Source: an uncultured Bacteroidota bacterium (GTDB taxonomy: Bacteria; Bacteroidota; Bacteroidia; Chitinophagales; Chitinophagaceae). From it: DNA of 40,898 nt. Below the pieces are notes generated by a model. That model saw nothing but the letters and a program-made list of their open reading frames with translations, was not told where the DNA came from and ran no database searches. The position numbers and the translations under genes were made by a program. This document shows, in pieces, positions 26,512-33,443 of this stretch; the stretch's first letter is position 1; the number at the start of each line of letters is the position of its first letter. The stretch spans positions 1-40,898 of the forward strand of contig CAIKZP010000055.1 in NCBI GenBank assembly GCA_903831935.1, given 5' to 3'.

Positions 26512-27870
26512 TTAGTATTTAAATGCTTTCCCGTTGGCCATAATTTCTTGAGTGGCTTCGTCGAAAGTAACTTTAGCACCTGTATGAACAGCCGCATTAG
26601 TCATTATTGTTGCAATAGAATGGTTATAACCTGCTTCTACTGGTGCATTAGGTGTTTTTCTACTACGAATACAATCCATCCAGTTTTTAATATGCGCAGT
26701 TGTAAGTGCATCTCCCCCTGTATTTGCACCAGATTCAACTTTAACTTCTAAATCAGTTAAACTTAGTTCTGGCAATAAATTTGGTTGCATTTTCATTGCA
26801 GCAGCAGGACCAGCTTTCATGCCGCCTTTTGGTGAAACTTTATTGGTAATTAAATTCAATTCACCACCGTTAGAATAATATATTTCACTAGGACTATCGT
26901 CTCCATTATGCATACGAGAACTAAATACCACTTGAAAACCAGTTGTTAAATCATTGGCAGGACCATAATCAAAAACTGCAGTGATAGTATCCCAGTTTTT
27001 ACGACCATCTTTCCATTGATAAATGCCCCCATTAGCTGTAACACTACGTGGATGTTTTAAACCAGAGAACCAATGCACGGTATCAATTTGATGACTCATC
27101 CATTGACCTGGCAAACCTGAAGAATATGGCCAGAACAAACGGTATTCTAAGAATTTTCTAGGATCAAATGAATCTTTTGGTCTGTTTAATAAAAATCTAT
27201 TCCAGTCTAAATCTTCTTCTTTACACTGCGCTACTAAATCGGGTCTTCTCCAACGACCTGGTTGGTTTACATTCCAATTTAATTCAACCATAGTGATAGG
27301 ACCAAATTTTCCTGATTGTATAAAGTCTGCAGCTGCAGTATAATTAGGTCCGCTTCTGCGTTGAGAACCGATCTGTACAATTTGTTTTGACGCTTTAATA
27401 ATTTTTAAAGCATTACGATTGTCTTCCATGGTTTCTGCAAATGGTTTTTCGCAGTATACATCGCAACCTGCTTTTACTGCTTGTGCTGCATGAATAGCAT
27501 GTTGAAAATCTGGTGTACTTACAAAAACAGCATCTACCGATTTTGAATCAAACAACTCATCATTATTACGATAAGCCGTAATATCATGACCCATTTTTCC
27601 TTTTAAGAAAGCAGCACCTTCTTCTCTTCTTTTTTTCCAAATATCAGAAACGGCTACAATATCAAAATTCATTTCTTTGTAGTACTTCATAAATGGAGGA
27701 ATATGAGAACTACGGTGTCTGTCTGAAAAACCAACTACACCAACCCTTACGCGGTCGTTAGCACCTAAAATATTGGCATAACTTTTTGCGCTAAATCCTA
27801 CAGAAGCAATATAAGTTCCTGCTGCAGCTTTTGCTGATTGTTTGATAAAATTTCTTCTTGTGTTTGACAT
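26512..27870 (-). CDS. Gfo/Idh/MocA-family oxidoreductase with Tat signal
   Basis: From the ATG at 27870 this is 452 residues; a TTG nine bases further upstream is in frame but less likely. The N-terminus MSNTRRNFIKQSAKAAAGTY carries a twin-arginine signal with a following hydrophobic AS/VGFSAKSYA segment, so it is probably exported folded. The NAD(P)-binding fold (VRVGVVGFSDRHRSSHIPPF), the catalytic-region CEKPFAE (Lys of the EKP motif) and PWPYSSGLPGQWMSHQIDTVHWF are family hallmarks. The usual glycine motif is altered to GVVGFSDR. It lies 61 bp after uxaC in the same direction and ends the block before a terminator. In PULs such proteins oxidise or reduce sugars or act as redox-neutral glycoside-modifying enzymes; the substrate here is unknown. 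Confidence 0.92.
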   Translation of the reverse strand: MSNTRRNFIKQSAKAAAGTYIASVGFSAKSYANILGANDRVRVGVVGFSDRHRSSHIPPFMKYYKEMNFDIVAVSDIWKKRREEGAAFLKGKMGHDITAYRNNDELFDSKSVDAVFVSTPDFQHAIHAAQAVKAGCDVYCEKPFAETMEDNRNALKIIKASKQIVQIGSQRRSGPNYTAAADFIQSGKFGPITMVELNWNVNQPGRWRRPDLVAQCKEEDLDWNRFLLNRPKDSFDPRKFLEYRLFWPYSSGLPGQWMSHQIDTVHWFSGLKHPRSVTANGGIYQWKDGRKNWDTITAVFDYGPANDLTTGFQVVFSSRMHNGDDSPSEIYYSNGGELNLITNKVSPKGGMKAGPAAAMKMQPNLLPELSLTDLEVKVESGANTGGDALTTAHIKNWMDCIRSRKTPNAPVEAGYNHSIATIMTNAAVHTGAKVTFDEATQEIMANGKAFKY

Positions 27871-27930
27871 TTTTTTCAATCGTTAAATGTGAGAAATAAA
27901 ATAAATGGCTTTAAAAAATGAACCCAAATT

Positions 27931-29334
27931 TTATAAATTAAAATAGGATTTTGCATTGTAATAAGAAATATTTTTTAAAATATCTCCCATCCATTTTTCA
28001 TCATTTGGCAATAGTCCTTTTTCCATTTCATCGCCAATTAAATTACAGAGAATTCTTCTGAAATATTCATGCCTAGGAAAAGATAAAAAACTACGGCTAT
28101 CCGTAATCATGCCTATAAATGTACTAATTAAACCAATATTAGATAGTGCATTTAATTGTTTTTCCATTCCATCTTTTTGGTCTAAAAACCACCAGCCCGA
28201 TCCAAACTGCATTTTACCTTTAATACTACCATCATTAAAATTTCCTAACATACTCGCAAACACTTCATTCTCAGAAGGGTTGATATTATAAATGACTGTT
28301 TTGGCTAATTGATTCGATTGGTCTAAGCGATCAAAAAATAAAGACATTGCCAATGCTTGTGGAAAATCTCCAATGGAATCAAATCCTGCATTAGCCCCTA
28401 ATTTTTGATTTAATCGGGTATTATTATCTCTAATAGGACCCAAATGAAATTGTTGCACCCAGTCTCTTTGGTGGTACATGCGGCTTAATGCAAGTAACAC
28501 AAATCCCATAAATGATACTGGATCGGAAAATGGTTGGGTTTTATTTTGTAAGAAATTTTTAAACTCTATTTCTAATGCCAAACTAAAATTTAAACTAGCT
28601 GGCATTTGCATAAAGCCATGGTCTGAAACCCTGCAGCCATTTGCATGAAAATAGTCTACCCTATTTTCAATGGCTGAAAGCAAAGAAGCAATATCTGTTA
28701 CTTTAATACCACTAGCAGTTTCTAATGCCAAGAGGTAATGAAAAAAATCTGCTGTTTTATCTATGAATAAAATTTTATCGGGCCTAAATGAAGGCAATAC
28801 TTTAATGTCATAAGATTCATTGGCTAATTGTTGGTGATGTTCTAAACTATCCCAAGGCTCATCGGTAGTGCCTACATATTCTACCTTAAATTTAGAGAGC
28901 AACCCACGTGTGGTGAATGCTTCTGTTTTTAATAACTCATTAGCAGATTGATAGATACCAGCAGCAGTATGTTCATTTAAATATTCAGTTAAATTAAAAA
29001 CAGTTTTAAGCTCCATATGCGTCCAATGAAACAATGGATTTCGAACGGTTTGTGGCACAACTTTAGCCCATGCATGGAATTTTTCTTCGTCTGTTGCAGT
29101 GCCTGTAATAAAATGTTCTGAAACACCTAAACTACGTTGGGCACGCCATTTATAATGATCGCCTTTTAACCAGATTTCTGTAAGGTTTGCAAATTGCTTA
29201 TTACTAGCAATTTCATCTGGAGGAAGATGACAGTGATAATCAATAATAGGAAGCGTTTTAACATAATCGTGGTATAAACGCTTTGCAGTATTACTCTGCA
29301 ACAAAAAATCATCTGTCAAAAAAAAATGGCTCAT
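27931..29334 (-). CDS. uxaC: Glucuronate isomerase (uronate isomerase)
   Basis: A 467-residue amidohydrolase-fold enzyme that converts D-glucuronate to D-fructuronate (and D-galacturonate to D-tagaturonate). Length agrees with E. coli UxaC (about 470). The metal-binding motif is PIIDYHCHLPP (His34 and His36). Further family stretches are LTEIWLKGDHYKWRAQRSLG, HWTHMELKTVF, KVEYVGTTDEPWDSLEHHQQ and LTDSRSFLSFPRHEYFRRIL (seen as MITDSRSFLSFPRHEYFRRI). It starts 15 bp after the SDR oxidoreductase gene and forms an operon with it. Together with uxuA at the right edge it gives a complete glucuronate-to-KDG pathway. It acts in the cytoplasm. The assignment is secure. Confidence 0.97.
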   Translation of the reverse strand: MSHFFLTDDFLLQSNTAKRLYHDYVKTLPIIDYHCHLPPDEIASNKQFANLTEIWLKGDHYKWRAQRSLGVSEHFITGTATDEEKFHAWAKVVPQTVRNPLFHWTHMELKTVFNLTEYLNEHTAAGIYQSANELLKTEAFTTRGLLSKFKVEYVGTTDEPWDSLEHHQQLANESYDIKVLPSFRPDKILFIDKTADFFHYLLALETASGIKVTDIASLLSAIENRVDYFHANGCRVSDHGFMQMPASLNFSLALEIEFKNFLQNKTQPFSDPVSFMGFVLLALSRMYHQRDWVQQFHLGPIRDNNTRLNQKLGANAGFDSIGDFPQALAMSLFFDRLDQSNQLAKTVIYNINPSENEVFASMLGNFNDGSIKGKMQFGSGWWFLDQKDGMEKQLNALSNIGLISTFIGMITDSRSFLSFPRHEYFRRILCNLIGDEMEKGLLPNDEKWMGDILKNISYYNAKSYFNL

Positions 29335-29349
29335 GCTTTATTTTTTAAA

Positions 29350-30171
29350 TTATACCCCACTAAAAACAGTGAATCCACCATCAACACCTAATTGCATACC
29401 GGTTACAAACTTTGATGCATCACTTAATAAATAAACCAAGGCTCCAACTAATTCTTCTGGTTTGCCAAAACGTTTAAAGGGTGTGTTTTTTATAACGGAG
29501 TTTCCTCTATCGGTATAACTGCCATCTGGCTGCGTTAATAAGGTTCTATTTTGTTCGGTTAAAAAGAAACCAGGCATGATGGCATTTACACGAATAGCAT
29601 CGCCAAAACGATTAGCTACTTCTACCCCAAACCATTGCGTATAAATATCAACAGCTGCTTTACCCATACTATATCCTAGCACTTTGGTTACTACTTGCTT
29701 TGAACTTACAGATGAAATATTTACAATACTGCCAGATCCTTTTTGGGCCATTACTGAACCAAAAATTTGTGTAGGAATAATAGTGCCCCATAAATTTAAT
29801 ACCATGGCTCTTTTCATTCCATCAATATTCATATTAAAAATATCGGCATCTGGTTGTACTACTGCTTCTGGAATATTTCCGCCAGCAGCATTTACTAAGC
29901 CATCTATTTTGCCATATTTTTCTAAAATAATTTCTTTGGCTTTTAATAAGTCTGCTTCTTCTAATACATCTACTGCAATAAAAATAGCATCTCCGCCACT
30001 TGCATTTATTTCGTCGGCTCTTTCATTACCTACTGTACTATTTCTTCCTAAAATAACCACGGCGCCACCTGCATTAGCAATGCCTTTAACAAAGGCACCA
30101 CCTAAAATTCCAGTGCCCCCTGTTACGACTATCACCTTATTTTTTAAGGAGAATATATTTGTTGTATCCAT
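29350..30171 (-). CDS. uxuB: SDR-family D-mannonate oxidoreductase (fructuronate reductase)
   Basis: A 273-residue classical short-chain dehydrogenase. The dinucleotide motif TGGTGILGGAF (17-27), NAAGGN (94-99) and the catalytic Ser154, Tyr167 and Lys171 (ISSVS and YSMGK) are all present. The C-terminal FVTGMQLGVDGGFTVFSGV completes the fold. E. coli UxuB belongs to a different, larger family, but SDR proteins encoded beside uxaC/uxuA in Bacteroidota are widely taken to reduce D-fructuronate to D-mannonate. The function here rests on that genomic context, since the fold alone would fit many substrates. The gene lies 15 bp before uxaC. Its 102-bp leader carries a motif shared with the susC2 promoter region, so co-regulation with the PUL is likely. 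Confidence 0.8.
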   Translation of the reverse strand: MDTTNIFSLKNKVIVVTGGTGILGGAFVKGIANAGGAVVILGRNSTVGNERADEINASGGDAIFIAVDVLEEADLLKAKEIILEKYGKIDGLVNAAGGNIPEAVVQPDADIFNMNIDGMKRAMVLNLWGTIIPTQIFGSVMAQKGSGSIVNISSVSSKQVVTKVLGYSMGKAAVDIYTQWFGVEVANRFGDAIRVNAIMPGFFLTEQNRTLLTQPDGSYTDRGNSVIKNTPFKRFGKPEELVGALVYLLSDASKFVTGMQLGVDGGFTVFSGV

Positions 30172-30224
30172 ATGAACGTTTATATAAGTGAATTTGAATT
30201 TTTTTTCGAATCAACGCTCATTAT

Positions 30225-30245
30225 TGTGTATAATAATTTACGAAA
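30225..30245 (-). promoter_or_regulatory. Motif shared with the susC2 leader, upstream of uxuB
   Basis: The minus strand reads TTTCGTAAATTATTATACACA. The first 11 bases recur at 33297-33307 upstream of susC2, followed again by TACACA with a one-base shift. In the susC2 leader the same TTTCGTAAAT is one arm of an inverted repeat. It is probably a promoter element or regulator half-site common to both divergent arms of the locus. Confidence 0.4.
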
Positions 30246-30273
30246 TCGATATTTGATTGATGTGTAGCAATTA

Positions 30274-30879
30274 TTATTCGGGAACCATCTCTACTCTTTT
30301 AATACTGCTAATTGGCACCAATAATTCTTTGCGTTTAACCATAAACACTAATGAACTATCTCTCTGTTTTAAGATAACACCTTTTACAATTATTTCATCA
30401 TTTAAACCGTACACTAACAATTGGGTTTTGTGTTCTATAAAATAAGTATACGCAGATCCTGTATGGCTCTCTACCACTGCCTCACGGGCTACAACACCTT
30501 TACCGTTTTTGGTGGTAATAACAATCACCCCAAATGCGCCTTGTGCGCCATAAGCCCCTGTAGATGCAGCATCTTTTAATACCGAAATACCCGCTACATC
30601 TTGTGGATTAATATTTGTAATGTCTCCACCATAAATACTTCCATCAATAACAAATAGTGGTGGTCTTTGATTCTTTAAACTAGTGGTGCCACGTATAGTA
30701 ATAGATCCCCCCGATTTATCGTTACTCAATTGAACTTCTAAACCCGGCACATCGCGCAACATTTCAAAAATAGTTTTGTAAGTGCCTTGTGTTAGGGTAT
30801 TTGCTTTTGCTTGTGCAAATACTTGACCTGAAAAACAAGTAAATGCTAATAATAAAACAAGGACTTGTAAACTTTTCAT
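30274..30879 (-). CDS. Orphan TonB plug-domain protein (no barrel)
   Basis: A 201-residue exported protein with a signal peptide (MKSLQVLVLLLAFTCFSGQ, cleavage near VFAQ). Residues about 35-130 look like the plug of a SusC-type transporter: SITIRGTTSLKNQRPPLFVI, INPQDVAGISVLKDAASTGA, then GAFGVIVITTKNGKG. The beta-barrel that always follows in a transporter is missing. Instead come about 70 residues (YFIEHKTQLLVYGLNDEIIV and RDSSLVFMVKRKELLVPISS) with the look of a small beta-barrel. It is too short to transport by itself. It starts 4 bp after the exported oxidoreductase gene and so is surely co-transcribed. A truncated susC remnant is possible, but the frame is open, has its own signal peptide and no barrel debris follows, so it looks like a maintained small gene. 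Confidence 0.85.
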   Translation of the reverse strand: MKSLQVLVLLLAFTCFSGQVFAQAKANTLTQGTYKTIFEMLRDVPGLEVQLSNDKSGGSITIRGTTSLKNQRPPLFVIDGSIYGGDITNINPQDVAGISVLKDAASTGAYGAQGAFGVIVITTKNGKGVVAREAVVESHTGSAYTYFIEHKTQLLVYGLNDEIIVKGVILKQRDSSLVFMVKRKELLVPISSIKRVEMVPE

Positions 30880-30883
30880 TTGT

Positions 30884-32233
30884 TTATTTTTTTGCAGCCA
30901 TTTTCTGTGCCTGCGTAGTGGTATAATACTTAGCCAACATATTCGGCACTTCCCAAGATGGCATATTGTGATTCAATAAATAATCTAAATACTTTTCTGT
31001 AACACGTGCAAAATGCGACTCATGCCCTTCTTTAAAAGATTCTGGAACAATCACTTCGTATCCTTTATCGTTCTTTTTTAAACTAACACCTTTATATTGT
31101 TCGCTAATAGTTGCAATAATTTGTTGCGCTGTTTTATCAAAATCAACAGATGCTACTAATGGCTCAATATATAAAGTTGGTTTGTATTGTTGTTCTGCAC
31201 CTTGGCGAATAATTAAATTGGCTTTGGTTCCACGCATAATAGAATAATGCGTATCTCCTGTGCCTGCTGGTGCTTTGTAATTCCAAATAACAGACACTTT
31301 TGCATGAACACCTTTAATAGTATAGTTAAACTCACCATTACTCAATACACTAATTTCATTATTTGCATTGGTGGTTGGTTTTAAATAACTAGGAATTTCA
31401 TTCAATTTAGTTAGTTCCGAAAACTGGTCTTTGGTAATAGTAGTGTTCCAACTTTTTGCATTATTAATAGTAATGTCTTTTTGATAATTGATAGTGGTGT
31501 TTGGAAAGCACTCCCATTGTACTAAATCAACCAAATGTGTTGTTACATCTACAATGCCTTCGCCTTCTTGCTTGGTATCTAAAAACCAGGCTGGACGCGT
31601 TAACACAGAACCAGAAACGTATTTATAAAAATGGTGTACACTTTCTTTTGTTACTGCAGGTTCGGCAACAGTTCCTTTTTGCAAGGTACCAAACAAGGCT
31701 GTTTGCATAGACAAAGCTCTTTGTAAAATGGTGGTGATTTCATAACGCTCAGTCATAATATCGTACAAGAGTAATTTGTTTTTTTGGGCAGTTGTAAATG
31801 CTTGTTTTAGTTTTACAAATCCAGATTCATCAATTACCATTGGCTTGTCTGAAAAAACATTGTAGCCAGACTGTATTGATTGTAAAATATAATCTGTTTT
31901 TAATTGATTGTTACCCGCAAGCACCACTACATTACCTTTTTTTTCTTGCAACATTTTAGTTAAATAATCATCTCCCTCATATACTTTTTCAATCCATTTT
32001 GTTGGCGCAACCGCAGCAGCATTATAGCCTTTTATTTTATCTAAATGTGCATTTAAATCTGATCCTTTTTTGGCATACACATATACCGTTGGATCTACTT
32101 GTGGATACATTGATTTTTGAACCAATGCCGCATGAAAGTGCCCAGGATCAAGGGTTATAATCTTTACTGGCTGCTGACTAAAGCTTTTTAAACAAATAAA
32201 CATAGCAACTAAAAAAAACTGACTGAAGCGCAT
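30884..32233 (-). CDS. Exported Gfo/Idh/MocA-like oxidoreductase
   Basis: A 449-residue protein with a Sec signal peptide (MRFSQFFLVAMFICLKSFSQ). The N-terminal Rossmann-like region begins PVKIITLDPGHFHAALVQKS, in which the usual GxGxxG is replaced by DPGHFHA. A later VVVLAGNNQLKTDYILQSIQ and VFSDKPMVID correspond to the family's substrate/cofactor-site segment, with DKP in place of EKP. The C-terminal half (PTLYIEPLVASVDFDKTAQQ) matches the putative oxidoreductase C-terminal domain seen in PUL-associated members. An exported dehydrogenase would need a tightly bound cofactor, or may have another function. It lies 4 bp upstream of the orphan-plug gene and 119 bp after the ThuA-domain gene. The substrate is unknown. 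Confidence 0.88.
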   Translation of the reverse strand: MRFSQFFLVAMFICLKSFSQQPVKIITLDPGHFHAALVQKSMYPQVDPTVYVYAKKGSDLNAHLDKIKGYNAAAVAPTKWIEKVYEGDDYLTKMLQEKKGNVVVLAGNNQLKTDYILQSIQSGYNVFSDKPMVIDESGFVKLKQAFTTAQKNKLLLYDIMTERYEITTILQRALSMQTALFGTLQKGTVAEPAVTKESVHHFYKYVSGSVLTRPAWFLDTKQEGEGIVDVTTHLVDLVQWECFPNTTINYQKDITINNAKSWNTTITKDQFSELTKLNEIPSYLKPTTNANNEISVLSNGEFNYTIKGVHAKVSVIWNYKAPAGTGDTHYSIMRGTKANLIIRQGAEQQYKPTLYIEPLVASVDFDKTAQQIIATISEQYKGVSLKKNDKGYEVIVPESFKEGHESHFARVTEKYLDYLLNHNMPSWEVPNMLAKYYTTTQAQKMAAKK

Positions 32234-32352
32234 AAATGAATTGTTATTTTTAAATAATTGATTGATTTTTTAAAACTAATTTTTAGCTATTTTATTAGCG
32301 ATAAACCTTAGTGGTTTAATTGATTTGAAAAACGATTTTTAAATTAAATGTT

Positions 32353-33219
32353 TTACAAAGCATCATCCCTAGTAATGGCATGTGCTTTTGAATAATCTAA
32401 TCCTTTAAATTGATTGGCTATAAAACGTATTCCTTGTAATAAATGGTTTTTATAAACAGGATCTTGATAGCTTTCTTTGCTATGCCCTAATGCAGTTACC
32501 CAAATATTTCCACCATCAAATTGCTGGTACCAAACTGCTGGAAAATAGTTGGCATAAGATCCTGCATTTTTTTGAATCAAATCTGTTTGGCTAGGATTTA
32601 AACTACTTAGTTGGTGTGCCATTAATACTTTAATTCCTGGATACAATTCTTTGCCAAAATAGCATTCGTCTTCTCTCTCCCAAATTGCAGGAACCCCTTG
32701 CATAGATGGATGTGTATTGTCTAATTTTTTAATACTAAATTTTTGAAAAGTTGCATGCCATGAAAAAGTTTCTCCTAACATCATTTTAAACCATGTCCAA
32801 TTACGTTCTGTACCAGTTACAGAATGTACCCCTACAAAGCCGCCTCCTGCTTCTATATAACGTCTAAATTGAACGCGCTGATTGTCTGTATCAAACACAT
32901 CATTATTAGTGCTAGTAAATATTAAAAATTGGTAGTTTTTTAAATTCGTTTCGGTAAATACACTTGGATCATCTGAAACATCTACTGAAAAATGGTTTTC
33001 AACCCCCATTTCTTTAATACTTGCTACTGCCGATGCAATATTATCGTGCACATAACCTTTGCCATTTTTTGTGTATACAAGGACTTTGCTATTTTTTAGC
33101 TTGTCTTTTTCAAATACACCCGATTTTTTAAATTTATTAGGCGTATTTGCTAATAATTGAAATGAAAAATTCAAAAGAATCAATAAAACATAGATTGTTT
33201 TAATAACGGTTCTGTACAT
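32353..33219 (-). CDS. ThuA-domain (trehalose-utilization-type) protein
   Basis: A 288-residue exported protein of the ThuA superfamily, which has a class I glutamine-amidotransferase-like fold. After a signal peptide (IKTIYVLLILLNFSFQLLAN) the ThuA pattern is clear: SKVLVYTKNGKGYVHDNIASA, then YQFLIFTSTNNDVFDTDNQR, then YIEAGGGFVGVHSVTGTERNW, and GNIWVTALGHSKESYQDP towards the end. ThuA is found next to the Gfo/Idh/MocA dehydrogenase ThuB in rhizobial trehalose use through 3-keto sugars, and here too an exported Gfo/Idh/MocA gene follows 119 bp downstream. The biochemical role of ThuA proteins is not settled, though keto-sugar handling is a reasonable inference. It is divergent from susC2 across a 224-bp regulatory region. 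Confidence 0.9.
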   Translation of the reverse strand: MYRTVIKTIYVLLILLNFSFQLLANTPNKFKKSGVFEKDKLKNSKVLVYTKNGKGYVHDNIASAVASIKEMGVENHFSVDVSDDPSVFTETNLKNYQFLIFTSTNNDVFDTDNQRVQFRRYIEAGGGFVGVHSVTGTERNWTWFKMMLGETFSWHATFQKFSIKKLDNTHPSMQGVPAIWEREDECYFGKELYPGIKVLMAHQLSSLNPSQTDLIQKNAGSYANYFPAVWYQQFDGGNIWVTALGHSKESYQDPVYKNHLLQGIRFIANQFKGLDYSKAHAITRDDAL

Positions 33220-33443
33220 ATGGCAAGATTTTCAGTTTGAAAGTGGTCAATTTAGGGGAATTTATCTTGCGTAGTTCCTATTATTTACGAAAACAATTTC
33301 GTAAATTTTTTACACATTTTGCTAAATAACAGCCACTTATTCAATTATCTGCATTATTTTACTAAAAATTTAGTGCCATTCTTGTCGCATTTAAACGATT
33401 GATAGGCAAGAACGTATGGTACTATTTAAAAAACAATTGCCAT
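33220..33443. promoter_or_regulatory. Divergent promoter region of the uronate PUL
   Basis: This 224-bp non-coding stretch separates the leftward ThuA/oxidoreductase genes from the rightward susC2 gene. It contains a perfect inverted repeat (33283-33306) and an AAACGATTGA sequence at 33393-33402, the last nine bases of which recur upstream of the Tat-type oxidoreductase gene (27876-27884, minus strand). No strong match to TAnnTTTG stands out. Both arms of the locus are probably controlled here. Confidence 0.55.
33283..33306. promoter_or_regulatory. Inverted repeat ATTTACGAAA-N4-TTTCGTAAAT
   Basis: The two perfect 10-base arms (33283-33292 and 33297-33306) are separated by ACAA. It is an operator-sized dyad placed between the divergent ThuA and susC2 genes. 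One arm plus following bases recurs before uxuB. With only one GC pair per arm end and no U-tract it is not a terminator, so a regulator-binding site is the better reading. Confidence 0.5.

Noticed and set aside
29684-30175. 163-codon open frame antisense to the SDR gene
   Set aside because: The opposite strand has an intact SDR with all catalytic residues; the antisense translation is a Pro/Ser/Ile-rich mirror of the codon usage.
30274-30879. Plug-only gene as a frameshifted full-length susC
   Set aside because: The following about 100 bp (30172-30273) and the next gene hold no barrel-like sequence in any frame; the gene has its own signal peptide and extra C-terminal module, so simple frameshift is not supported.
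33399-33443. Extended start of SusC2 at a TTG codon
   Set aside because: The extra 15 residues would begin with a TTG and precede a normal ATG-led N-terminus; the region also holds the regulator-like AAACGATTGA sequence.
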